Origin: Pampus argenteus
Taxonomy: Eukaryota; Chordata; Actinopteri; Scombriformes; Stromateidae
Reading direction: 5' to 3'
Assembly (NCBI GenBank): GCA_036937835.1
Contig: CM072863.1
Coordinates: forward strand, 18,970,501-19,034,500
Length of the DNA stretch: 64,000 bases
The translations under genes and the position numbers were made by a program. Positions 12,291 to 23,029 of this stretch are shown in pieces. How positions within the stretch are numbered: the first letter of the stretch is position 1; each line of letters begins with the position of its first letter. The notes beneath the pieces were generated by a model, which worked only from the letters and a program-made list of their open reading frames with translations, did no database searches and was not told the origin of the DNA.

Positions 12291-15200
12291 ATGCCTTGGT
12301 GTCTTTGTTAGCATCCCCCGAAACAAAATTTTGATTTAGGCTATTATTCTGACATTTCGGCTGTTCTATCTCACACTTTTACTGTGTATTGCGGGTATAA
12401 TGGACGTTACAGCTTCCCGGACTGTTAGCAAGCCTTTTAGTCGCCCCCACTCGCATCCGTTCACCTCTTCACCCATGGTTAGTTTTAAATACACATATAG
12501 CTATAGAGTTCACTTAGTTGCTGAAAGAAAGAAAAATGTGCTGAAATTTAAAAGAAACGTTTTTGTGTGCAAGAGATACATTGTATGATTGTGGTCAAGC
12601 CGTTTGTGTATGTAGTCTAGTGGAGCTTTTATTGACTATTAGCATTTATTAATATCCCCGTAGAGCGTGAGGTAAGACTGAAGTTCACATATTTAGCCAG
12701 GCTTGCTTCTTACAATTTAGAACCTCTTAATATTTACAATATCCACCTTGCTTGTTCATTTATAAATTATGTGGCATGATGTATCACTCATTATTCAAGT
12801 CCTGTGAACATAGCATGCTGGTTTCCAGACCTCTCGGCTATGTGATTAACTTATTTCCTGCCCATTGATTTAAAATTCAACAAGTAGCTCTGTAGCTCAA
12901 TTCAACAAGTAGCTTAAATTTCATTTGCCTGGTTTTGAGGGACTCAAAGTTCAAGTGAGTAGTTCTGCAAGTGTCTCATGTATTTATGCCTTTATGCTAA
13001 AACCACACACCTGAAGACTTGCTGTATGTCAGCTTTTGCTTGGACATTACTGACTCTCCTGTGTAGCCTAACAATCCATTATCATCATCACCATGAAGCA
13101 TCCAGGCAAGCCTACTGCTCAGCTGCAGGATGCACATATACAATCACACTCAACAGCAGTATCACCACACACGCACTTGCTGTAATTGCACCTTTATTAG
13201 TCTCCCATTCACACTTTTAACAACCCGGCGCAAAGAGCAGGTCGCATCTCTCCAAATGGCCTCTAAAAGCATTGGGCTGTTATATAGATGACCCTCCAGT
13301 GCCATTAGACTGAGTAGCTGGGGGTCAGATGGGCCCTGTACTGCCAACATGTTGAGTTAAGTCAATTAGTGTACTTCATTAGAGTGTGTTAAACTTACAG
13401 ACAGGCCGTGGTCTGATGAACACAGGTCATATTTCCTATTTTAGATATTTCCTATTTAGATTAGGATATTGGTGGATGGATACTGGTGTATCAGCAATGA
13501 AAAGGCTAGATCAGTGAAGTGGGGAATAACCTGAAGATTTAAGGATGAGACAGATTTGAAAAAAAAAAATACTTAACACCGTTTGTCTTCTCTCCAGAGT
13601 TTCCAAAAAAACAACCACAACAGTACACCAGGTGTTAACAATCAGTGGAAATGTTCTCCATCTCACTCCCATCAACATGCTGCACCGTGAGAATAAAAGC
13701 AGGTCTGACCAGTTAAGATGTGCAGCAAACTCTGTGGCTGTGGTGGTTTATTCTGTGACTAAAGAGCTGGAGGTAGAAAGGTGCAGATGATGCAACGCAG
13801 TACACCGATCAGACAATTTTGGAGGGACTGCTATCATTTACCTAACTACATATAAACATAAACAGCTGGTTGACACACATTTTCCTGCAGTTTAACAATG
13901 ACATCATAGTAATTTCATGTTATTGGTGTAAAGCTTCTAAGAGGAAATATGTTAACATGCAGCCTCTCTATGCCTGGAAAGTACTACAGAGGTAATCGCC
14001 CTTGACTCTGACATTAATTTCCAGAATCATGTCATCAACATAACAAAAAGAGCCTTTTATCTACAACCAATAATGAGTTATTAATACATTCTTTCTTGGT
14101 AAAGTACTTGGTAAGTAATTTGCTGGGGCACTGCAGTTTTTAGTAAGCATTACTCACACAGGAGTGTGATGGGACTATTTTTAGCTGCACGTTTACTAGT
14201 ACTTATGCCAGCAGGATGAAGTATGAGAGATGGAAAACATACATGAAGTGTCATCTGACAGTCAGTGTTAAAGTTTAACAAAGTTAGGTTTAGTGGCTAA
14301 CAGGTGCCCTCAGGAGCTAAACGCCACCGTTAGCTGTGAAACTTCATGACAGACACACTCAATTTGTTTAGCTCAATGTAGCTCTTCAGTGTGAACATGT
14401 TAGTGTTGTGACTTATTAAAATGCTTCTAAGAAGTGTAACCTGTGGATATATTCCATTTTACAATGCTAACTTGGTCAAGCAGACAAGCTGCATTGTCAG
14501 AATGGTGTAGCTACGGGTTCAGATGCCATTTGATGATCATTTTATTGCAAGCATCAATTAAACATGTGATATAAGCAGTTTTTGCTTGCTTGCTTTAATG
14601 TGTCTACGGTAAAGTACTACATTTGAACAGATGCATTGCTTGGAAACATAAGGTTAAGTGCTTCTGTAGTAGTCAACTACACTCTCTCTCTCTTTGCATA
14701 CAGATCTTTTAACTCTGACCTGGTTTCCCCAGCCAGGTTTGCAGCCAGCATTTTATTGCGGAACATAAATGTCACCACTTTATGTAATGTCTTAGAATTT
14801 CTTAACTTGGCATATTTGATGGGACTTGAAGCCGAAGAGGACGCTGATAGGCAGTGACACAAATAGCCCAGCTGAATCAAAGCAGTCTTCCCACTTACTG
14901 TCTCTCTTTCCCTGTGATGATGCCATTCTGACAGAGAAGTGGAAATTCAAACAGCAGCCACCTGAGGTCAGAGCCTGGTATGCATGCCGCCCCCACACTG
15001 AAATGTATTTTAAAAAAATCCACTCATCAAAGCCAAATTCAATCTCTACCCATTTCCACTGACCATTTGGAATATTACATAGTATTTCTCACTGTTCCCA
15101 CTTTGTTAAATGGTCCTTGTGAAGTCTGTCTGGAGGCCTCCTGCGGTGGAGCCTTCCTGCTGCCTCCATTTTTAGGTTTGCTTGATATTCTTGAAAGGGG

Positions 15201-17642
15201 GGAAATAGTGTTTTTTTTCCCCTCCCAGACTTTTCTAGTCTGCCAACACACTGAACAGCATCCCACCCACTGCTGGTGTTTGCCAGTTTGTCAGAGTAGT
15301 TCAGAATGTTTGACCCTGCTGTGTGCCAAATAATGTAACTGACATTGAGTCCAACCCCCACCTGATCCTGGACCTGCTCATGCCTGAATTTTTCCAACAG
15401 AGACACTAGGAAAACATACTGTGTCTGTAGAGAATATCGGTTTGCTTATTATTTTGGTGCTTTGGAATTTACCACAAGACAAGAAGCAGCAAGTATTTAC
15501 AAGCAGCCTATTCTAGATCACTCAGATAAAAGCCTTTTTTTCCCACCCCATGAGAAATCAGACAGATGGGAGTGGATCTGATGTCTACGGTTTTTGAAGG
15601 GGACTGATAAATGTGTCACAGCCTCTGCAGAGCACTAGCAGAAACAAATATTCTGACTGGCTTGTGGACAATAAGGAGAAAGATGGTTATGTCACCTCAC
15701 TTTCATTCACAGGCAGAGTGCTCTGAAGTCCTCTCCTGAAGACTCAAATTTAGACAAGTGAAGGGTTCATCCTGCGGACAGCGCCGGATAAAGCTGAGGG
15801 AGGTCATGATGTCTGTGTTTGTGCGCTTTTTCATGCAATTCAAGGCAGGGTGTGAATAAGGAGGCATACTGAATGTGTCACAGGCTGCACTTACCGGCAG
15901 CCGAGGAGTTGCTCTGCATTCTGATTTCAAGCATGCTTGGTCTGCCTTGGAAACTAAACAGTACCCTCTATTGGATGACACGGAGATTGCGTGTGTGACG
16001 CTGCCTGACCCTGAGCACAGAGGACATCACGAACGCCCTCTAATCTGTGAACATTCAAATCCTGTTGAACCACATCATATGCTCAAATGTCACATAGTGA
16101 AATACTAACTCCTTATGTTATAATGACTTTCTTTAAAAGTTGATATAGTCTTTCTTTTAATCCTATCAATGTCAAAAAGTCTGTCCAAGTGCTTTACTCC
16201 TGACAATTAAGTGTGACTTGGTATGCGCTACTGCTGACCACAGATCCATTTAAAAAGTTCTTCTCTTGAGGCAGGTGGTGAAGCATGAAACTTAAGTATA
16301 ACTACATACAGCAGCCCGGTGGGTTTTAAGTGTAGTTCAGAGGCACCCAGGGGTCTGCGAGGGGGGCTTCAGAGGAAATGAAGCAAAATGAAGGAGAGTT
16401 TAATTTCATAGTTATTTTAGTGACATGTTTGATCAAAGGCTTCACTCTGCTCGCCGCAGCTACTACCCCAGCCCTGGTAAAGACTTTTATAATTACATTT
16501 CTACCAACAACATATCTACTTGTAGTGAGGCATTTATAGGATGTTGGAGGACACTTTTTAAATAGTTGTGATAAATGAGGAATGCAATGTTGCATTTTCA
16601 AGCTTTTTTCTTAGAGTGCATATTCGTTGCAGATCATCTTAAAATTGGTTAGTGTATTCTCTCCTCTTGCTCCCCAAGGTGGTAAACTTTGAAAATAGCA
16701 GAGATATAATAGAAAGGCCCAGAGCAAATTCTCCAAGTGTATTGATGAATCATAAAGTAAGGAGTAACTAAGACAGTATTAAACTGTAATACAAGTGTGA
16801 ATAGAACTGGCTTTTTTTTACAAGCGACTGATGTCTAAGCCTGTGAAACCATGCTGCTCTCTGTGTATCATCTGCTGTTCATAAAGTCGGAGTCAGATTA
16901 AAATTCGTTTGGAGTCAAGCTGCTTTTAATGTCCCTCTTGACCTGGCATTTGTGTCCCTGGAGACAAGTCTACAAAGCCCACCATTTAAACAGCGCTGCA
17001 TGGATTAACGCTGTCCACTTTTTATTTCCTCAGAGAGCCTGAGCAAATTTCAGCCAGTCAAAAGACAGCAGTGAGGGGTGATATTGTAAGATGACCTACA
17101 GAAACAGCTTTTTTTGAAGCTCTGCTGCACAAAAGTGACATGAGAACTCATCTTTATTTGATGGGCAAGAGGTTATTTGTATATTTTAGTTGTGACCTAA
17201 GCCCCATAACAGCTGGTAAGCTTCTGCTGAACAAGTTTGTCTTCATACATCTTTTGTTCTTTGTCATGTGAGACAGAGAGGGAGAAGACAACAATGGTGC
17301 TAACGGGTTCAAAATGTGAATTTTGGATTAAACACATAGCATAATGAGGCTCACAAAGCTCATCCGCATGTTCACATGGGTGCTGTGGTTTCTAATTCTT
17401 ACATCACCACACCCTAACTCTTGTCAACATTAATCGTGGCCAATAACACCAACCCCACTCAAAAGTTAACATTAAAAATGCTTGTGAAAAAACATGCAAA
17501 CTGCCTAAAAGGTAGAAATTTGCAACACAGAACACACACTATAATCACTACAGTTACTGACAATCATTTAACAATCTGAAAGCAGCAGAACATATTATAA
17601 CAACACTGTAGTGAATTATGTTGGTGTCTTTCTGGTGTCGAC
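12291..17642. other. Gene-free spacer
   Basis: About 5.3 kb without exon series, RNA gene or clear repeat. The short open frames (for example 14980-15333) show no family features. Some unique, moderately GC-rich segments (about 14830-15330 and 15700-16100) could be conserved non-coding DNA, but this cannot be judged from one genome. Confidence 0.5.
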
Positions 17643-19188
17643 AGCCACAGTGTGTACTACAATAGCTTCAGCACAACATCTCTTAATGTTCATGTTCTTC
17701 AGCACAACACGAAGATCACTGCACAACCACAGTGTGTACTACAAAAGCTTCAGCACAATATGAAGATAACTGCACGGCCACAGTGTGTGCTACAAAAGCT
17801 TCAGCACAATATGAAGATCACTGCACAACCACAGTGTGTACTACAAAAGCTTCAGCACAACACGAAGATCACTGCAAAAACCACAGTGTGTATTACAATA
17901 GCTTCAGCACAACATCTCTTAATGTTCATGTTCTTCAGCACAACACGAAAATCACTGCACAACCACAGTGTGTATTACAATAGCGTCAGGAAAACATGAA
18001 GAGCGCTGCACAGCCACAGTGTGTATTACAATAGCGTCAGGAAAACATGAAGAGCGCTGCACAGCCACAGTGTGTACAACAATAGCTTCAGCACAACACG
18101 AAGATCACTGCAAAAACCACAGTGTTTTCAACAACAGTTTCAGCACAACATCTCTTCATGTTCTTTAACACAACACGAAGATCACTGCACAGCCACAGTG
18201 TGTACAACAATAGCTTCAGCACAACATAAAGATCACTGCACAACCACAGTGTGTATTACAATAGCTTCAGCATAACATGAAGAGCACAGCACAGCACAGC
18301 CACAGTGTGTATTACAATAGCTTCAGCACAACATCTCTTCATGTTCATGTTCTTCAACACAACATGAAGATCACTGCACAGCCACAGTGTGTATTACAAC
18401 AGCTTCAGCACAACACGAAGATCACTGCACAACCACAGTGTGTACAACAATAGCTTCAGCATAATATCTCTTCATGTTCATGTTCTTTACCACAACATGA
18501 AGATCACTGCACAGCCACAGTGTGTATTACAATAGCGTCAGGAAAACATGAAGAGCGCTGCACAGCCACAGTGTGTATTACAATAGCTTCAGCATAACAT
18601 GAAGAGCACGGCACAGCCACAGTGTGTATTACAATAGCGTCAGGAAAACATGAAGAGCGCTGCACAGCCAGTGTGTATTACAATAGCTTTATCATAATAT
18701 AAAAAGCACTGCAGTCGTAGTGTGTACTACAATAGCTTCAGCATAACATGAAGAGCGCTGCACAGCCACAGTGTGTATTACAATAGCGTCAGGAAAACAT
18801 GAAGAGCGCTGCACAGCCACAGTGTGTATTACAATAGCTTCAGCATAACATGAAGAGCGCTGCACAGCCACAGTGTGTATTACAATAGCGTCAGGAAAAC
18901 ATGAAGAGCGCTGCACAGCCACAGTGTGTATTACAATAGCTTCAGCACAACATGAAGAGCGCTGCACAGCCGTAGTGTGTATTACAATAGCGTCAGCAAA
19001 ACACGAAGAGCACTGCACAGCCACAGTGTGTATTACAATAGCTTCAGCACAACATGAAGAGTGCTGCACAGCCACAGTGTGTATTAAAATAGCTTCAGCA
19101 CAACATGAAGAGTGCTGCACAGCCACAGTGTGTATTAAAATAGCGTCAGCAAAACACGAAGAGCACTGCACAGCCACAGTATATAATA
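17643..19188. repeat. Minisatellite of 51-bp units
   Basis: About 30 tandem units built around 'ccacagtgtgtattacaata' then 'gcttcagcacaacatgaaga' then 'gcactgcacag'; the period counted between successive 'ccacagtgtgta' words is 51 bp. Two unit types alternate ('gcttcagcacaacat' and 'gcgtcaggaaaacat'), and several units carry an extra 'ctcttcatgttcatgttct' insert, so there is higher-order variation. Because 51 is divisible by three, several frames stay open for many units (such as 18692-19177 on the minus strand); these are not genes. The array stops next to the hAT transposase remnant at 19200. Confidence 0.95.
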
Positions 19189-19199
19189 ATAAATATGTG

Positions 19200-20460
19200 T
19201 CCTACCTTGTCAGTCATAGGATTTCTTTCTCCATCACCATCAGCATGAAGGCCTCCAAATTGTCCTGTGACATTCTGCTCCTCAGGAGATGCTTGATAAA
19301 ACTTCAGTGTGGAGAAACTTCTTTCACTTGCAACCTGTGTGTAGAAGAAAGGGTCAACAGAATTTTGCAGGCCAAGCCCATGAGTGAACAAGCAAATCTC
19401 TTGCTCACAAGATCAATTTCTTTTTTTGATCCATCTCATCTGTCTGTCCTCCTCCTTCATCATGCTTAAGTGATCCATCCTGCTGGTTAAGAGCCACTTT
19501 GATAAAAGCAAAGTCACTGTGAAAACTGTCTTGTACCTTTAAAAGTGACCTCGTGGAGGTACATGCTTTTTACATAGAGCTGGTTTAAAGTGTGTGCTAT
19601 CCTGAATCTGAATGTCTCAATGAGTAGCATCATCTGGCTGAGTGAATGACCCGAATATCTTCTTTAGTGCAGCATCCTTGGAAAAACCTGACACCTTCCC
19701 AAACATTCATTGATACGAGTCATGAATGAAACACTACAATGTCTTTAACCAACCCAAATAATACTGTGGCTATCGCAACACGCTTTGAGAACATGTGCAT
19801 TACACCACACATGAACTTGCGGGGCTCCTAACCTGTATTGCACCCGCATATTTGAGGCCAATCTGTTCAGTTCCAGATGCACTCCTTCACACCAATTTTG
19901 CAACAGTCACTAAGTGTGTTTCAACAGTTTCAGAAAGTCCTTTCCTGCTGATGACTTACAGTCACCAGTAGCTTCTCATGAATGCTGTCAGATACACAGC
20001 AGACTGATCTTTTGATGTTATGTGCTCATTATATTCCAGCCTGGATGGCATCAGATAAAACACTGGCTTTCATTAGGTGCTGTACAGGCTCCACAGCTGA
20101 ATTCACTTCATTTTGGACATTAATGTGACAAATACACCTCTTTCATTACCTGCCTTACTTTTCTTAAATGCATTCCAGTACATGCTATTGTATCTGTCAT
20201 ATTTACTGAGAAGCAAAAGTATCAAAAAGTTCCCATAAACAACAGACATGTTTTACTAGCTTATCTTATCACCTGCCTCACTTGTCTCCTGCTCCGTCTC
20301 CAGTAAGCCAATTTTATAGCCGTTTTGTTGTTTGTCGTCGGTTTCTGCCACATTTCCAGTGTCCAAGTCTCGGGCTTCTTCCTCTTGTTTGTCTCGCTGT
20401 TTTGGTTCTGCCACAAGTTTAATGTCCGTGTTGTAGCCGACGCTAACGTTAGCTAGCTAA
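19200..20460 (-). pseudogene. Decayed hAT-family transposase (ZMYM1-like type), C-terminal dimerisation domain recognisable
   Basis: On the minus strand near 19330-19300 the frame reads VASERSFSTLKF, the hallmark of the hAT C-terminal dimerisation domain. A one-base frame change follows, then LLRSRMSQDNLEAFMLMVME, the next part of the same domain. Upstream (higher coordinates) are broken pieces such as LELNRLASNMRVQYR and a CNAHVL-like motif near 19780-19870. An open, charged frame of about 55 codons at 20275-20450 could be an N-terminal piece. Stops and frameshifts throughout show it is dead. Clear terminal inverted repeats were not found. ZMYM1-like host genes share this domain, so an old domesticated copy is a less likely alternative. 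Confidence 0.7.
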
Positions 20461-20726
20461 ACTAAGCTAGGCGGTGACAAATTTCCCGCTCATACTCCGT
20501 TCGTAGGTGCTTAGATAACTTCCGGTCTCTGCCCTCACCTGACCTTTCCACGAGCTCCATTCAGAGGATCATGGGAGAATGTGTTTATTAGAAGGTGCAA
20601 TTAGGCCCGATCCCAAATGTTTTTGGCAGAAACAAAAAAATAATAATTAAAGACAAAATGTATTTTATTTATTCATTTTTTTAATCAATGCTATGACCGC
20701 ATTAATCAATGCAGCTCTTCTGTCAT

Positions 20727-21058
20727 TTAAGATTTACTTTTATTCATCCCTCAATGGGGAAATTATTTTTTCACTCTATTTTTTATTTTTATTTTACATG
20801 CATTTAACCCTGACACACACACATGCAGTACAACGGCATAGACATGCAAATGAGAGATGGTGGAAGAGAGATGGTAGAGTGATGGGCAGCCAGCCAGCCA
20901 GCAGTTGGGGGGGGGGGGGTTTGCTCAAGGGCACCTCGGCAGTGCCCAGGAGGTGAACCGGCACCTCTCCAGCTACCAGCCCACCTTCCATGTGGGACTT
21001 GAACCGCCACCCTCAAGTTTTCAAGCCAAGTCCCTATGGACTGAGCTACTGCCACCCC
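20727..21058 (-). mobile_element. tRNA-derived SINE (percomorph type)
   Basis: On the minus strand the head reads 'ggcagtagctcagtccatag' (A-box-like) and then 'ggtggcggttcaagtccc' (B box, close to GGTTCRANTCC). The body has 'ggtgccggttcacctcctgg' and 'gccgaggtgcccttgagcaa', a C-run, and a CA-rich stretch. The 3' end reads 'tttccccattgagggatgaa' plus 'taaaagtaaat'. This order matches a SINE very common in percomorph genomes, moved by a partner LINE that recognises the tail. Its 5' end is joined to a U2 copy (next entry). I saw no clear target duplication. Confidence 0.85.
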
Positions 21059-21059
21059 A

Positions 21060-21241
21060 GAGGGGTGCACTGTTCCCAGAAGCACTGCAATACCGGGTCA
21101 ATGCGTGGAGAGGATGGAGCAAGCCCCTGTTCCATCTCCCTGCTTCAAAAATCAATTTAATATATGGTCCCCGGGTAGGGGACGTATCACTGATAAGAAC
21201 AGATACTACACTTGATCTTAGCCAAACGGCCGAGAAGCGAT
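21060..21241 (-). ncRNA. U2 small nuclear RNA-like copy, probable retro-pseudogene
   Basis: Reverse-complemented, it starts 'atcgcttctcggcc' and continues 'ggctaagatcaagtgtagta' 'tctgttcttatcag', the U2 5' end with the branch-site pairing box GUAGUA intact. It goes on through 'ggaccatatattaaa' and the loop IV part 'tattgcag', and ends 'cagtgcacccct'. It is about 182 nt against about 190 for vertebrate U2. Compared with U2 as I know it, about 9 nt are missing after 'cttatcag', which removes the loop of stem IIa, and the Sm-site flank is changed (AUUUUUGA instead of AUUUUUGG). It is fused at its 3' end to a SINE. Most likely a dead retrocopy, not a working snRNA gene. Confidence 0.85.
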
Positions 21242-21244
21242 TTG

Positions 21245-22858
21245 TCCAATTTCAAGAGGGCCTACCGTCACTCATCATGGCTGCATTATGTTAACGGTAT
21301 GTTATTGTCAGGGAAACTGCATAATGAAAACCACTTATTTTTTCCACTGCAGTGCATCAAGAGATAAATGAGCAAAAGTATCTATAACCATTACCTTGTT
21401 CAGAGATTTCAGATATGAATGAAAGATCATTCTTCATCATCATTAACAGTTTGCTTCACTGTGGGAATTTCTGAGCACAAAGCATAAAACACACTCAAGA
21501 CTACACTAAAATAATATGGTGGAGGGATAAACGGTGCAATACCCTGCATAACTGCAACAATATACTACAACAACAGTATATTGCACATACTGTATGCACT
21601 CATAATCAAATATTTTCTTCCCCCCAAAAAAAAAGAAATGGATACTTATTGTGAAACTGAAATTGTCAGCATCACTGTATTGAAGTACTGTATTTGTGAA
21701 GTATGAATATAGCCAGCATGATCCAGGATGTTAAAGGGAGACATTATCAAACACTAGTAACACACAGTGAACAGAATACATAAGATGCTGCGTGCAAGTA
21801 AGCAAGACCACCACACATAAAAATGTTAACATTTATTGCTGTTTCTGAATACCGCATTGAAAGCAAAAGCATTCAGAGTATACACAGAAATTATACAATT
21901 ATATATGGTTTCACAAAGGCAGTGAACACATACTGTATTACAATCTACAAAAAACTACTTTACAGAAATTTAAAATTCTAAATATCAAAAAGTACAGCTG
22001 CAGAAACAGGTGTAGAACTGGAAACCAGAAACTGCTCTGGTATCGGTCGGTGAGACAACATGGTGACATCACAATACAAAGAAAGCAGAAGTCATCTTTG
22101 TACTTACAGCTGGTTTTGGAAACTACAACTGGCAGACGAAACGAAAACATACTCCAAAATAACTCATTGAATTGAAATGATCATATAAATTATGGTGGTT
22201 TTATGCATTCAAAATAGATCATTTTACAGAGGACGCCTCTACAAGGTAGCATGTTATAGTACTGTTCAATGGGATTGGTAGTGTATCATTCCAAAAATAT
22301 AGTTAAAATAATATAAGGACACAATGGAAAGAAAGAGTTTCCCATCTCACAAGGATGGAGAAATTAATTTTAAAACAAAGCATGTTCTCAACGGTTGGAA
22401 CTCGGTGGAGTAACAACATAGTGGTGCTGGGGTGTTCGGCTCAGGTCCTCGCTCCTCTAAAGCATGTGTGCTTCAGTGAGAAACAAATGTTAATAGTAGT
22501 TTATATCTTAAACAATTTCATAAATAATGAGTGGCTCTGTTCTGACCCCGGTAGCGTGGTAGAAATAACCACAGGGCTTAAATGGTACAAAACTACCTAT
22601 CCTCTCATAAGATCTCAATGAAGCGAGTGGCATAACAAAAGAACCAGACCACACAGCATCCAAACAACCCCAACGAACACACACACACGCGCACACACAC
22701 ACAAAAAAAAAAAGAAAGAAAGAAAAAAAGAAATCCAGCCAAGAAACACAAGGCAGCTGAAACCAACCCCTCTTAAGAGAAACTTAAAAACAGAGGATAA
22801 GATCAATAAAATATTCCAGTTTTAAAAAAAAAAAAAAAAAAAAAAAATTCAAATGAAA
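21245..22858. other. Gene-free stretch downstream of ppp4r2
   Basis: AT-rich. No exon series. It includes a (CA)n run near 22678-22702 and a poly-A run near 22825-22847. Minus-strand AATAAA hexamers occur (for example near 21830), so part may be an alternative long ppp4r2 3' UTR. Confidence 0.5.
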
Positions 22859-22859
22859 T

Positions 22860-22865
22860 TTTATT
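22860..22865 (-). terminator. Candidate polyadenylation signal of ppp4r2
   Basis: AATAAA on the minus strand, about 165 bases past the ppp4r2 stop codon. It would give a short 3' UTR. Not verified by transcript. Confidence 0.45.
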
Positions 22866-23029
22866 TGTATGCCCACATCAATGCCAGGTAGCCATTTTGG
22901 AGGAGTGTCCAAATGCGGAACAAGGCGTTCGTTTTGTGTATGAGGTGCAGTTATCCTCACTCCCAGTGACAGTCAAGCTGGATTCAAGGACAAGCTGGTT
23001 TATGGTCACACGTGGCTGCAGCCTTCAGG

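Noticed and set aside
18692..19177. 161-codon minus frame with IVIHTVAVQ repeats
   Set aside because: A reading of the 51-bp minisatellite, which stays open because 51 is a multiple of three.
17643..19188. CRISPR array
   Set aside because: Units are head-to-tail with no unique spacers, in a vertebrate genome; it is a minisatellite.
20985..21058. tRNA gene on the minus strand
   Set aside because: A- and B-box-like words are present, but the cloverleaf is not complete and the segment is the head of a full SINE.
21060..21241. Functional U2 snRNA gene
   Set aside because: The stem IIa loop is deleted, the Sm flank is changed, and the copy is joined to a SINE; no snRNA promoter elements were seen upstream.
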